Positions 10,177 to 19,757 of a stretch of 64,000 nucleotides of DNA are shown here, in pieces. Source of the stretch: Candidatus Hydrogenedentota bacterium. GTDB taxonomy: Bacteria > Hydrogenedentota > Hydrogenedentia > Hydrogenedentales > JAGMZX01. How positions within the stretch are numbered: position 1 is the stretch's first letter; every line of letters begins with the position of its first letter. The stretch lies in assembly GCA_029556545.1 (NCBI GenBank), contig JAKQEQ010000130.1:1-64000 (forward strand), given 5' to 3'. Under the pieces are notes generated by a model. It was given only the letters and a program-made list of their open reading frames with translations. It searched no databases and was not told where the DNA came from. The position numbers were made by a program, and so were the translations under genes.

Positions 10177-11355
10177 TCAGGGCAGGTCGGGATGGGGGCG
10201 CTCGGGGAATGGTTGCGTGCGCTGGACGCATACCCACGAGAGCAGGAAGTAAAACCCGCACAACGCCCAAAGGACGAACCACTCGAAACGCACTTCGTGC
10301 AGCGTCGCGCCCATCTGGTTCAGGCGCAGAAAGCCCGCCACGCCGGAGGTGCTGGGCAAGAGCAGGGCGGCGTGTCGCAGCCACGTCGGGACGGCCTCCA
10401 TGGGCCAGGCGAATCCGGCGAGGAAGACCGCGGGGACGGAGGTGTAGATGAGGGCGGGGATCGAGTGCTCCCGGTATTGGAACAAGGTGCTGAGGGCGAA
10501 GCCGAGATACACAATCGAGAGGACATAGGGTACGAGAAAGACCATGACGGCGGTCGTGTGGCCCGCGCGGGGGAGATCGTAGAGCGGGAAGATGAAGAAC
10601 AGATAGAAAAGGGGATAGAGGATGTAGATTGAGAAGTAGGCGAAGCCGCGCCCGAGAAGGAGCGGGACGTAGCTGTCCTTGCCGCCTTGCGGCGGTACGG
10701 GCGCGTTGCGGAACGCTTCGTTGCGCGTGCCGCCGAGCATGCCGATCCCGATGAGGAGGGTCTGCTGCAGGATGAGCATGAGCACGCCGGGAACGACGTA
10801 GGTGGCGTAGCCGCTGGCCGGGTTGAAGAGCGGGCGACTGTCGAGCGGCAGCGGGTCGCGGGCCGCGCGCGCGTGGCGCTCGCCGAAGCCCGCCGCGGTG
10901 AATCGTTTGATCTCGATGCCCGCCGAGAGTGTCGCCGCAGCCTTGTAGCAACCGGTGTGGACCTGGCGATAGATGAGGAAGTAGCAGGCGTCCGCGTAGA
11001 GGGCGACGGTGGCCTGTTCGCCGCGCAGCACCGACCGCTCGAACCCCTCGGGAATCACGAAGAACCCCGCGGCTTCTCCGTTCACCACGCGCCGCCGGGC
11101 CTCGGCCACGTTCCGCGTGGAAGCCGCAAGCCGTACCTCCTCCGTCGCATCGACCCATTGCAGCAGCTTGCGGCTGAGGGTCGAGGCGTCCTGGTCCACC
11201 GGAACCACGGGAAGCTCCTTGACGACCTCCGGCGAGTAGGGCAAAGGATAGTAGGCGGTGTAAATGATGAGTCCGGCGAGAAAGATAAAGAGCACGCCCC
11301 TGTCCGAGAGGATGGCGCGGTACTCGTCGATACAGGCGCGCGCGAGGGTTCTCAT
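10177..11355 (-). CDS. ABC-2 type transporter permease (second of pair), 392 aa
   Basis: It has one N-terminal membrane segment (VLFIFLAGLIIYTAYYPLPY), a large periplasmic region (about residues 40-180) with the PVVPVDQDASTLSRKLLQWVDAT pattern, then about five membrane segments. This is the YhhJ/YbhR-type ABC-2 permease layout. Its ATG overlaps the stop of the upstream permease as ATGA. The upstream in-frame extension to 12756 is Arg-rich shadow sequence and was excluded. It is the last gene of the export operon. It should form a heterodimer with the neighbouring permease, but no ATP-binding subunit is encoded here. Confidence 0.85.
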   Translation of the reverse strand: MRTLARACIDEYRAILSDRGVLFIFLAGLIIYTAYYPLPYSPEVVKELPVVPVDQDASTLSRKLLQWVDATEEVRLAASTRNVAEARRRVVNGEAAGFFVIPEGFERSVLRGEQATVALYADACYFLIYRQVHTGCYKAAATLSAGIEIKRFTAAGFGERHARAARDPLPLDSRPLFNPASGYATYVVPGVLMLILQQTLLIGIGMLGGTRNEAFRNAPVPPQGGKDSYVPLLLGRGFAYFSIYILYPLFYLFFIFPLYDLPRAGHTTAVMVFLVPYVLSIVYLGFALSTLFQYREHSIPALIYTSVPAVFLAGFAWPMEAVPTWLRHAALLLPSTSGVAGFLRLNQMGATLHEVRFEWFVLWALCGFYFLLSWVCVQRTQPFPERPHPDLP

Positions 11356-12551
11356 AGGCGCCCCCAGTAGCGGTCGTCGCGCATGAGCCGCCCCATGCGG
11401 GGCAGGAAGAGTATGGGCGGCGCGAGCACGAACGCGGCCAGCGCCGCGAGATACGGGGCGGATGCTTGCCACGGCGCGCCGCGGAGCGCCTGCTGCAATA
11501 CGATGTGCAGGTAGTGTGCCAGCGGCAAAGCCCAGCCGACCGCCTTGGCGAATAGCGGCATACCGATCGTCGGATAGGTGATGCCCGCAAAGGCGAAGGC
11601 CGGACCCGCATAGAAGCCTGCAAGGCTGTTCGCCAGCCGCAGGTTTGCGGACAGCGCCACGAACGCAACGCCTATCACTTGATAAGCGAGCACGAACAGG
11701 ACGCTCGCCAGGAACAATACGCGGACGCTGCCGTGGAGCGGCACGTTCATGAATCGCACGAGCAGTGCGAACATGAAGTTCGTGAGAATGAGATAGGCGA
11801 CGGTGTAGGGGATGCACTTGCCGAGGAGGGCGAGCCACGGGCGATTGCCGGAATCCGCGAGCCAGACGCCGGCCGTGCCGTGCTTGAGTTCGCCGCCCAC
11901 CGCGCGCACCGTCATCATGATGACAAACGCCTGCACCAGCGTCGGCAGCAGCGACGGCAGCAGGAAGAACCGGTAATTCAAGTTCGGATTGAACATGGGA
12001 TGGGCGTCGACCTGGATGGGCTCGTAGCGCTCCCAGGCGAGGGCCGGGTCTTCGCCGCGCATCATGCGCGCGCGCAGGTCGAGGCCGGCGGAAAGCGTGC
12101 CGACCGTCTCCCGCAGGGCGCGGTTCAATATGCCGCTGGTCAGCAGCCATTGATTGTTGAAATACGCGACCACCGGCGGCGCGTCGCCCCGCTTCGCATC
12201 CCGTTCGAGGCGCGGCGGGATATAGAGTACCGCGTAGGCTTCGCCCCGGCGCACGTACCCGGCGGCCTCCTCCATGTCCCGCGCGGTCGCCGTCACCGCC
12301 ATCGAGGCCGAGGCGTCCGCCATCCGCGTCAGTTGCCGCGAAAGGGTCGAGCCGTCGCGGTCGCAGACGACAATCGGCAGGTCTCGCGGCGTCTCGACGT
12401 AGAAGATCGCGCACAGAATGGCGAACGAGACCAAGGGCAGCACGACAATGAAGAGAGTGCAGAACGGGCTGTGCGACATGAAGTGCAGTTCGCGTCGCGT
12501 CACCCGGTACAGGCAGCGGAGACGCCCCTCGTTCGCGCCGCGGGCGGCCAT
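11352..12551 (-). CDS. ABC-2 type transporter permease (first of pair), 399 aa
   Basis: It shares the layout of the downstream permease: a first membrane segment near residues 32-52 (FIVVLPLVSFAILCAIFYV), a periplasmic stretch beginning PIVVCDRDGSTLSRQLTRMADAS, and a block of C-terminal membrane helices (about 200-385). The two permeases are clear paralogues over the DxDxSTLSR region. The gene starts on the base next to the stop codon of hlyD and overlaps the next permease by 4 bp, so all are translated together. Such permeases export drugs, lipids or unknown solutes through a HlyD-TolC conduit. Confidence 0.85.
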   Translation of the reverse strand: MAARGANEGRLRCLYRVTRRELHFMSHSPFCTLFIVVLPLVSFAILCAIFYVETPRDLPIVVCDRDGSTLSRQLTRMADASASMAVTATARDMEEAAGYVRRGEAYAVLYIPPRLERDAKRGDAPPVVAYFNNQWLLTSGILNRALRETVGTLSAGLDLRARMMRGEDPALAWERYEPIQVDAHPMFNPNLNYRFFLLPSLLPTLVQAFVIMMTVRAVGGELKHGTAGVWLADSGNRPWLALLGKCIPYTVAYLILTNFMFALLVRFMNVPLHGSVRVLFLASVLFVLAYQVIGVAFVALSANLRLANSLAGFYAGPAFAFAGITYPTIGMPLFAKAVGWALPLAHYLHIVLQQALRGAPWQASAPYLAALAAFVLAPPILFLPRMGRLMRDDRYWGRL

Positions 12552-13616
12552 TTACGGGCGCTCGCCGGGCAGGTATTCTTGGAGCCACGCGGGCATGCGC
12601 TGCCGCAGTTTGGTGAACGGGTCCGGCGCGGCGGCGAATTGCCACGGGACCACGACGCTCATCCCCGGGCGCAGCCCTTCGACGGCGTCGGCGGGTTTCG
12701 CACGCACTTCGAAGGTGCGCAGATCGAAGCCCCCTTGCGCGCTGGTCGATCGCCAAGTCGCGAAATCGCCCATGGCCGCGATGTAGACCACTTCCAGATC
12801 GACCGCCTGGAAACCGAGCGCGGGGACCTGGCCCGCAAGCCGATCACCCATTTGCAGTCCCGCGAGATGGTCCTCGCGCAAGTGGAACGTGACCCATAGG
12901 TCGCTGAGGTCGACCACGGTGACAATGGGCATGCCCGCCGACGCGAGTTCGCCGACCTTGACCACGTGTTCGAGTACCTCGCCCGCGACCGGCGCGCGCA
13001 CCCGCGCCTCGTCGAGCAGCGATTCGACCTCGGCCACGGCGCCGCCCGCCTGCGCGACCATCGCGGCCGCCGCGGCCTTGTCTTCCTCCCGCGCGCCGTT
13101 CACGGCCATGTCATACTGCGCCCGGGCGGCCTGCGCCAGTTTCTGCGTCATCGCGAATTGCGCCGCGACCTCGTCGCGCCGCTGCTCCGGCACAATGCCG
13201 TCAGCAAAGAGGCGATCGACCCGCTCGTGGCTCTTACGCGCGAGTTCGAGGCCGGCCTCGACCTGGAGCCACTTGTTGTACACCATGCGGATCTCTTCTT
13301 CACGGGCGCCGCGATCCGCCTTTTCCTGTTGCGCCGTCGCCGCGGCGCGCGCCCCCGCCGCCTGCTGGCGCTTCGCCTCGAGTTGCGGGCTGTCCAACAC
13401 GGCGACCAGGTCCCCCTTCGCAACACGTTGCCCCTCCCGGACGCGCAATTCCTCGACACGCCCCGGAATCTTCGCCGATACGTTGACCTTGGTCGCCTCG
13501 ACCTCGCCCTGGAGATACGTGGGCGGCGGCGTCATGAAGAGCCACGCGGAGGTGGACAGGCCGAGCAGCACGAGGGTGAGCAATGTGATCGCCAACAGTC
13601 TGGGGTGTCGTATCAT
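12552..13616 (-). CDS. HlyD-family periplasmic adaptor (membrane fusion protein), 354 aa
   Basis: A single N-terminal membrane anchor (LLAITLLTLVLLGLSTSAW, about residues 7-25) is followed by a biotinyl-lipoyl half (VNVSAKIPGRVEELRVREGQRVAKGDLVAVLDS), a long Ala/Glu/Arg-rich coiled-coil hairpin (about 75-215), the second lipoyl half (ARVRAPVAGEVLEHVVKVGELASAG) and a beta-barrel domain. This is the adaptor that joins an inner-membrane transporter to TolC. Its start overlaps the end of the TolC-type gene by 4 bp (ATGA). It resembles the YbhG/YhiI group that pairs with two ABC-2 permeases. Confidence 0.9.
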   Translation of the reverse strand: MIRHPRLLAITLLTLVLLGLSTSAWLFMTPPPTYLQGEVEATKVNVSAKIPGRVEELRVREGQRVAKGDLVAVLDSPQLEAKRQQAAGARAAATAQQEKADRGAREEEIRMVYNKWLQVEAGLELARKSHERVDRLFADGIVPEQRRDEVAAQFAMTQKLAQAARAQYDMAVNGAREEDKAAAAAMVAQAGGAVAEVESLLDEARVRAPVAGEVLEHVVKVGELASAGMPIVTVVDLSDLWVTFHLREDHLAGLQMGDRLAGQVPALGFQAVDLEVVYIAAMGDFATWRSTSAQGGFDLRTFEVRAKPADAVEGLRPGMSVVVPWQFAAAPDPFTKLRQRMPAWLQEYLPGERP

Positions 13617-15040
13617 GGCGCCATCGACTCCCTGGGGATGGCCAACCCTATGTCGGGCTGAATATTGACGGGACCGTCGGGATCGGCGTCGATTTCCGCG
13701 TCCTCGACGGGGATCGCGCGTTCGAGGTATTCCCGCCAGGCGTGGGAGCGCCCCGAGGCTTCGAGCAGGCGAAACAGGGCGACGTCGAAATCGTGCGCTG
13801 CCTTGCTGCGGCCGAGCCGCGCCCGCGAATGACTCAGGGTGGCGTCTATGACTTCGAGGGACGTGGCCTGTCCTTCCTCGAACGCGCGGGTCCGCACGCG
13901 CAGATTCTCTCGCGTGAGGGCCAACGTGGCCTCGAACGCGTCGAATAGCCCGAGCGCCGTCGTCATTTCCTCGTGCCGCTTGACGACGAGCGTCTTCAGG
14001 TCGCGATCGTACTGCTTGCGGAGATGCGTTACCCGCTGCGCCGTCGCGCGCGCCGCCGCCACTTCGTGGCGGCCCCGGAAGCCGTCGAATAGGGTGTATT
14101 TCAAGCCCACACCGACGGCCCAGTCGGGGTCCAGCATGGTGAGATCGTTCGGAACAAGCTCCTTCATGCCGAAGGCGTACACGGTCGGGCGGTTTTCGCC
14201 CTGCTCCGCGCGCACGCCCTGTTTCGCGAGGTCTTCATTGGCCGCCAGACGGCGCATCACCGGGTGCTGATCGTTCACGAAGGCCACAAAGGCCTCGCGC
14301 GACTCGAAGTCGCGCACGAGGAACAACGACGTCGCCGGAAGAACAGGGCCGTCCGATACGATCGTATTCAGCAAGGCATCGTGAGCAATGGTCACGCTCG
14401 CTTCGGCGTCGCGCAACTCGACCCGCGCGCTCGAAAGCGCGACTTCGGCGTTCAGCACTTCGATGCGGGCGATGACGCCCTCTTCCAGGAGGCGTCGCGC
14501 GCGCGCGACGTGCCGTTCCATGACCTGCACCTTGAGCGCCTGCACCTCCCGCGCCTGCCGCGCGAGACTGAGGCCGAAATAGCGTTCCGCAAGTTCGGAC
14601 AGCAGCGCCTGGTCCGTCGCGGCCAAAAGCGCCCGCGCCTCGTCTTGACGCGCCCGCGCCGCCTGGTTCGCGGCGTCTACCCGGCCCCCCGTGTACAGCG
14701 GGATAGTCACTTCCACCTGTCCGTTCCAGAAGCGGTCGCTCTGTACCTCCAACGAGAACGGGATTGGGTCGACGCCGACCTTCACCGGGTCGTCCAGTAC
14801 ATACCGGCGCAATTCCATTTCGACGCGAGGATAGCGCAGCCCCCGCGCGGCCTCCCGTTCGGCGTCGCGCCGGCGAATCTCCTGGTCGGCGGCTTTGATC
14901 GCCTCATGCCGCCCCTGGGCCCGCGCGACGGCCTCCTCAAACGTCACCGGATCGGCCGCCGAGGCAGACGCTATCGCAATCGCGGTGAGAAACCCCGCCG
15001 CAGCTGTCGTAAGTGTTTTATCGCCGTATCGCGGCGCCAT
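13613..15040 (-). CDS. TolC-family outer-membrane efflux protein, 475 aa
   Basis: After a signal peptide (residues 1-28, ending SASA) the mature protein begins ADPVTFEEAVARA, the usual start of TolC-family factors. Two repeats of long helices follow, typified by QAARARQDEARALL and later RARLGRSKAAHDFDVALFRLLEASG. I chose ATG 15040 because AAGGT stands 7-8 bases upstream and a proper signal peptide follows. The open frame to 15133 would put 31 residues before the signal. It is the first gene of the operon TolC - HlyD - permease - permease, and it is divergent from the sensor kinase at 15463. Confidence 0.9.
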   Translation of the reverse strand: MAPRYGDKTLTTAAAGFLTAIAIASASAADPVTFEEAVARAQGRHEAIKAADQEIRRRDAEREAARGLRYPRVEMELRRYVLDDPVKVGVDPIPFSLEVQSDRFWNGQVEVTIPLYTGGRVDAANQAARARQDEARALLAATDQALLSELAERYFGLSLARQAREVQALKVQVMERHVARARRLLEEGVIARIEVLNAEVALSSARVELRDAEASVTIAHDALLNTIVSDGPVLPATSLFLVRDFESREAFVAFVNDQHPVMRRLAANEDLAKQGVRAEQGENRPTVYAFGMKELVPNDLTMLDPDWAVGVGLKYTLFDGFRGRHEVAAARATAQRVTHLRKQYDRDLKTLVVKRHEEMTTALGLFDAFEATLALTRENLRVRTRAFEEGQATSLEVIDATLSHSRARLGRSKAAHDFDVALFRLLEASGRSHAWREYLERAIPVEDAEIDADPDGPVNIQPDIGLAIPRESMAP

Positions 15041-15462
15041 TACGTTTACCTTCTTGCCCGACTGCCCGGCGGCGCTTGGCAGACGATCGCGGCAGTGTAA
15101 AAACCGCAAACATACCAAGTCAAATCCGCACACAAGAATGGATTTTCAGGATTTTCAATAAACTCGTGACTATTTGACGCTCGAAGCACAGGGCTGGTTT
15201 CGCGCCCCGCTCTCGGGATACCGCATAGCGCTGGTCGGTCCAACCGGCGGCGGGCTGTCGCGGAGGGGGGAACGAGATGCCTTGTCGCAGGGCAATCCTG
15301 TTGCGGCGTGAAGGCCCACTGCGATGGATCCGGCCGGGGCATGCGTGGCGGGGGGTGGAAGGGTGCATTGGTATGGGAAGAAGCCTATACTGGTAATATG
15401 CACTGCATGGACGGTGACGGTTTCCGGATATTGTGAACGGATGCTTCCAGGGGACATAGCCT
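15041..15462. other. 422-bp divergent intergenic region (export operon / sensor kinase)
   Basis: No convincing gene is seen. The small ORFs here are Arg/Pro-rich shadows without ribosome sites. A TATACT hexamer at about 15389 could be a -10 for the kinase operon but lacks a good -35. I saw no clear sigma-54 site (GG-N10-GC with TGGCA and TTGC flanks), although the regulator made downstream is of the sigma-54 type. Confidence 0.4.
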
Positions 15463-18345
15463 ATGGCGAAAACTGGAGTGGAGCGGCCCGTTGTCAGGCG
15501 CCTGTCGCGCGTGGTGGCGTGGTTACTACCGCCGTTGGCGCTGCTTTTTCTCGTGGTGGGAAACGTATTGGATTGGCGGCATGCGGACCGGCTGGCTGAA
15601 ATGCTGGCGCGCACGGAGAGCAAGGAACAAGCGCATCGTCTTGGTATGTCGCTATCGGACTTGTTGCGCGGTTGTGCGAATGATCTCTCCCTCTTGGCGA
15701 TGATCTGGCGCGTCCCTTTTGCGGAGCAGCGCACGGAGATATTTCACCGCGAAGCAACGGCCCTGATGACGCGAGAGCCCGTGTATCGCATGATTGCTTT
15801 CGTGGACGATACCGGCGTGATTCGCTTGAGCGTGCCGGTGGAGGAAAGCGCGTCCGTCATAGGGCTCAACGTCCGCACGCTGCCTAAGCGCGACGCGTGG
15901 CACCGACAAGCGCTGGAATCGGGCGCGCCCCTGTGTTCGGATGTCGTCACCCTGCAAACCGGAGAGAGAGCATTGCTGGTCTGGGTGGCCGCTCGCGAGG
16001 GCGGCGCTTCCGATCAACCGCCCGTCGGTTTGCTGGCCGGCGTGCTGACGTTGGACTCGCTGTTGGATCGCGTGGTCGCGCCGCCGCCTGACGACGACTA
16101 CGAAGTATGGATGACGTGCGGGGATCAGGTGGTGGTCAGTCCTCCGGAGGCGGATGAAGCCGGGCGTCGCGTGACGGCGGACTTGGCGGGGTCCGAGGAT
16201 CTGACGGTGCTGGGACGCTCGTGGACGATTCGGACGGTGCCGAGGGCCGCGGCGGTTTTTGACCGCTTCTTCCAGTACAACCGCGCGCGGCTTCGACTGG
16301 ACCTACTGGTCTCCATTCTCGTGTTCGCGCTGTTCACGATGGTGATCGTGGCTGTCGACCGACTGCGCCGGAGCCGCCGCGCGTTGCGCCTGAACGAGGA
16401 ACGACTTTCCCTTGCCATCGCGGCGACACGCGACGCCATGTGGGAATGGGATATTCCCTCGGACGCGTATCGGTGTGATGGCCCGTGGTGTGACAAGCTG
16501 GGACTTGGGCACGAGGAAGCCGTGAGGACATACGCTTTCTGGCGCAAGCTGGTCCACCCGGATGACCGAGCGCGGTTCGAGGCGACGCTTGAGGAGCACC
16601 TCCGGGGCGGCAGCGCGTTCTATGAGTGCGAGTATCGCCTGCTCGCGAACACGGCGGACCCGCTTTGGCTGCTTGACCACGGGAAAGTGGTCAATCGGGA
16701 TGCAAGAGGCGCGCCGCTGCAAATGATGGGCGCGCACCGGGATATCACGGCGCGCAAGGAGGCGGATGCGGCGCTGCGCGCGAGCCGGGAACGCTATGCC
16801 TTGGCCATCCGCGCCGGCAAGGTGGGTGTCTGGGACTTTCGAATCGATACGGAGGAGTTCCACGCGGATGAACTGCGGGCGCTTCTCGGATACACGGAAG
16901 ACGAATTGGGAACGCAGGTCGGTTCCTGGCTGGAACTAATGCCGGAGGAGGACCGTGAAGAGACCCAGCGGCTGGTCCGCGCGCATCTCGCCGGCCATAT
17001 CCCGCGCTATGAGTGTGAGCACCGCATCCGGCGAAAGAACGGATCAACGGCATGGTTCTTCTGTTCCGGGTCTGTCGTCGAGCGCGTCGACGGTAAACCG
17101 GCGCGTCTTATGGGAACCAGCACGGACATCACCGACCTTAAGAACGCCGAGATCGCCCTGCGCGAGAGTGAAGGCTTGTATCGCCTCCTCGCCGAGAACA
17201 GCACCGATATCATCACGCGCCATCTTCCCGACGGGACGTATCTGTACGTCTCGCCCGCCATCCGCAGGTTGACCGGAAATGAACCGGAGGAGTTGATTGG
17301 CCACACCGCCTTCGAGTACGTGCACCCGGACGACGTGCCGATTCTGAGAGAGGCAAGCCTTCGCGCGCTGGGGGGAGAAGGCAGCGCGGTGGCCACATAC
17401 CGCAGGCGCCGGAAGGACGGCACGTACTACTGGGCCGAGAGCACCGGCGCCGTCGTACGGGACGCGGCCACGGGCGAGGTGAGCGATATCGTCGTCGTCA
17501 CGCGGGACGTTACCGCGCGCATCGAGGCGGAACGGGCCGCGAAGGAACGGGAACAGCAGCTTATGCAGGCCGATAAGATGGCCTCGCTGGGCGTGCTTGT
17601 ATCGGGCGTGGCGCACGAGATCAATAATCCGAACGCTTTCATCCTGAACAATCTCGATCTGCTCGAGTTGGTTTGGAACGGGGCCTTGCCCGTGCTCGAT
17701 CGCTATCGCGAGGAACACGGCGCATTTTCCCTCGCCGGACTGGATTACGCGCGCCTGCGTGAGCGCATGCCGCTGCTATTGGCCGGCATGCGCGACGGCG
17801 CGCGCCGGATCAAGCTGATCGTCGAGGAATTGCGCGGCTTTGCGCGCCAGGAGCCGGACGGCATCATCGAGTCGGTGAACCTCAACCACGTCATCAATTC
17901 GGCGACGATGCTGCTCGCGAACATGCTCAGCAAGGCGACGGACCATTTTGTGTTCACGCCCGAGGAGAACCTCCCGCCGGTCCACGGCAGTTTTCGTCGG
18001 CTCGAACAAGTGGTTATCAACTTGCTGCAGAACGCCTGTCAAGCCCTCACCAGCCGCGATCAGCACCTTCACGTCAGCACACAGTACCGTCCCGGCACGC
18101 GCGTCGTGCGGCTCGTCGTCGAAGACGGCGGCGTGGGGATTCCGGCGGAAGCCATGCCGCGCATCACCGATCCGTTCTTCACGACCAAGCGCGACGCCGG
18201 CGGGACGGGTCTCGGCCTCTCGATTAGCGCCACCATTATCCGGGAGCACGGCGGAGTGCTCCGCTTTGACTCGCAGACCGGCCACGGCGCGGTCGCTACC
18301 GTCATCCTGCCTGCCGGTCACGCTGCAACGGGAGACGTTACGTGA
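15463..18345 (+). CDS. Membrane PAS-domain sensor histidine kinase, 960 aa
   Basis: A first membrane helix (about residues 20-40) and a second (LLVSILVFALFTMVIVAV, about 285-303) bracket a periplasmic sensor domain of about 240 residues. Three PAS/PAC units follow (about 310-430, 435-560, 565-695; each ends in an xxDIT or xRDVT linker). The dimerisation helix has the phospho-acceptor His in SGVAHEINNPNAF (about 718). The ATPase domain has VINLLQNACQAL, DGGVGIP and GGTGLGLSIS. It is a complete, active-looking kinase. Its stop overlaps the GTG of the response regulator by 4 bp, so the pair forms a two-component system. The divergent position suggests that it may control the export operon. Confidence 0.9.
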   Translation: MAKTGVERPVVRRLSRVVAWLLPPLALLFLVVGNVLDWRHADRLAEMLARTESKEQAHRLGMSLSDLLRGCANDLSLLAMIWRVPFAEQRTEIFHREATALMTREPVYRMIAFVDDTGVIRLSVPVEESASVIGLNVRTLPKRDAWHRQALESGAPLCSDVVTLQTGERALLVWVAAREGGASDQPPVGLLAGVLTLDSLLDRVVAPPPDDDYEVWMTCGDQVVVSPPEADEAGRRVTADLAGSEDLTVLGRSWTIRTVPRAAAVFDRFFQYNRARLRLDLLVSILVFALFTMVIVAVDRLRRSRRALRLNEERLSLAIAATRDAMWEWDIPSDAYRCDGPWCDKLGLGHEEAVRTYAFWRKLVHPDDRARFEATLEEHLRGGSAFYECEYRLLANTADPLWLLDHGKVVNRDARGAPLQMMGAHRDITARKEADAALRASRERYALAIRAGKVGVWDFRIDTEEFHADELRALLGYTEDELGTQVGSWLELMPEEDREETQRLVRAHLAGHIPRYECEHRIRRKNGSTAWFFCSGSVVERVDGKPARLMGTSTDITDLKNAEIALRESEGLYRLLAENSTDIITRHLPDGTYLYVSPAIRRLTGNEPEELIGHTAFEYVHPDDVPILREASLRALGGEGSAVATYRRRRKDGTYYWAESTGAVVRDAATGEVSDIVVVTRDVTARIEAERAAKEREQQLMQADKMASLGVLVSGVAHEINNPNAFILNNLDLLELVWNGALPVLDRYREEHGAFSLAGLDYARLRERMPLLLAGMRDGARRIKLIVEELRGFARQEPDGIIESVNLNHVINSATMLLANMLSKATDHFVFTPEENLPPVHGSFRRLEQVVINLLQNACQALTSRDQHLHVSTQYRPGTRVVRLVVEDGGVGIPAEAMPRITDPFFTTKRDAGGTGLGLSISATIIREHGGVLRFDSQTGHGAVATVILPAGHAATGDVT

Positions 18346-19757
18346 GCGCCCGAGGACCTACCCCGCTGCCCGTATTGCTCGTCGATGACGAGGTCCATGT
18401 TCTCGAAGGCGTCGAAACCATACTTAATGTCGGCGGCGTCCATGACGTGGTCCGCTGTCAGGATAGTCGCCAAGTGTTGCACCTTCTGGGCACGCGCGAG
18501 ATCGGCGTTATCCTGCTCGATCTCTGGATGCCGCACGTCTCCGGCGAAGAATTATTGCCCCGAATCACCGAGAAGTATCCCGATGTGCCCGTCGTGGTCA
18601 TAACCGGCGCCAATGAAGTCGACACGGCCGTACGCTGCATCCGCCAGGGCGCGTTTGACTACCTTGTCAAGCCCGTCGAGAGCGGACGCATCCTCGCCGT
18701 GGTTCGGTGCGCCCTCGAAATGCGCGAACTGCGCCGCGACTACGCGCTGGTAACCCAGCGGCTGATCTCCGACCGGCTTGATCGCCCCGAGGCCTTCACC
18801 GATATCGTAACCCAGAACGAGCGGATGTTCGGGATTTTCCAATATATCGAGACCGTCGCTGGAACCTCGAAGCCCGTTCTTATCACCGGCGAGACCGGGA
18901 CCGGCAAGGAACTCATGGCCCGCGCGCTCCACGCGCTCAGCGGGCTGTCGGGATCGTTCGTGGCCGTCAACGTGGCCGGCGTGGACGACGCGGTTTTCTC
19001 GGACACCTTGTTCGGGCACGTGCGCGGCGCGTATACCGGCGCGGAAGGCATGCGCGCGGGGCTCATCGAGCGCGCGGCCGGCGGCACGCTGTTCCTCGAC
19101 GAGATTGGCGACCTGAGCCCGGCCTCACAACTCAAACTGCTGCGGCTCATCGAGCACCACGAGTATTATCCGCTCGGCGTGGATATGCCGCGCCAGAGCG
19201 ACGCCCGCATCGTCTGCGCAACCAACCGATCGCCCGAGGAACTGCGCACGCGCGACACCTTCCGGCGGGACCTCTATTACCGACTCCGGACCCATCATAT
19301 TCATATCCCGCCCCTGCGCGAACGCCGCGACGACCTGCCGGTTCTGGTGGAACACTTTCTGGCGAAGGCGGCGGAAGCGCTCGATAAGAAGAAGCCCACG
19401 GCGCCCCCCGAATTGCATGCGCTGCTGCGCCTGCACGACTTTCCCGGCAACGTCCGGGAACTCGAAGCGCTCGTATTTGAGGCGGTCTCCCACCACAAGT
19501 CCCATGTACTTTCCCTCGATGTTTTCCGCGGGTATCTCCACGCCGACGCTTCGAAGACGCCAACGGCCGCCGAGTCCGAAGGGGTCGGCGCGGCGAGCGA
19601 CGTCAGTTTTGGCGAGCGGCTTCCCACGATCCAGGAAATGACGGACCTGCTCATCCTCGAGGCAGTGCGTCGCGCCGGCGGCAATCAACGCATTGCGGCT
19701 TCCATGCTGGGTATTTCGAGGACAACCCTTAATCAGCGGTTGAAGCCACTGAGGTAG
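18342..19757 (+). CDS. NtrC-type sigma-54-dependent response regulator, 471 aa
   Basis: The order is receiver domain (VLLVDDE; phospho-Asp in ILLDLWMP; Lys in YLVKPVE), AAA+ domain with Walker A GETGTGKE (about 182), the sigma-54 contact loop GAYTGA (about 229, with Tyr for the common Phe, an accepted variant) and Walker B TLFLDEIGD, then a Fis-type helix-turn-helix (GGNQRIAASMLGISRTTLNQRL) at the end. It activates transcription from sigma-54 promoters when phosphorylated by the kinase encoded just upstream. Start is GTG 18342, within the kinase stop (GTGA). Its 3' end overlaps the convergent glycerophosphodiesterase gene by 29 bp. Confidence 0.92.
   Translation: MSARGPTPLPVLLVDDEVHVLEGVETILNVGGVHDVVRCQDSRQVLHLLGTREIGVILLDLWMPHVSGEELLPRITEKYPDVPVVVITGANEVDTAVRCIRQGAFDYLVKPVESGRILAVVRCALEMRELRRDYALVTQRLISDRLDRPEAFTDIVTQNERMFGIFQYIETVAGTSKPVLITGETGTGKELMARALHALSGLSGSFVAVNVAGVDDAVFSDTLFGHVRGAYTGAEGMRAGLIERAAGGTLFLDEIGDLSPASQLKLLRLIEHHEYYPLGVDMPRQSDARIVCATNRSPEELRTRDTFRRDLYYRLRTHHIHIPPLRERRDDLPVLVEHFLAKAAEALDKKKPTAPPELHALLRLHDFPGNVRELEALVFEAVSHHKSHVLSLDVFRGYLHADASKTPTAAESEGVGAASDVSFGERLPTIQEMTDLLILEAVRRAGGNQRIAASMLGISRTTLNQRLKPLR

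Noticed and set aside
9815-11668. Minus-strand frame of 617 codons overlapping the permease and PLP genes
   Set aside because: It crosses the convergent gene border and is in the wrong frame for the well-supported permease.
15120-15734. Minus-strand frame of 204 codons in the divergent gap
   Set aside because: Low complexity, no ribosome site, and it runs into the sensor kinase gene.
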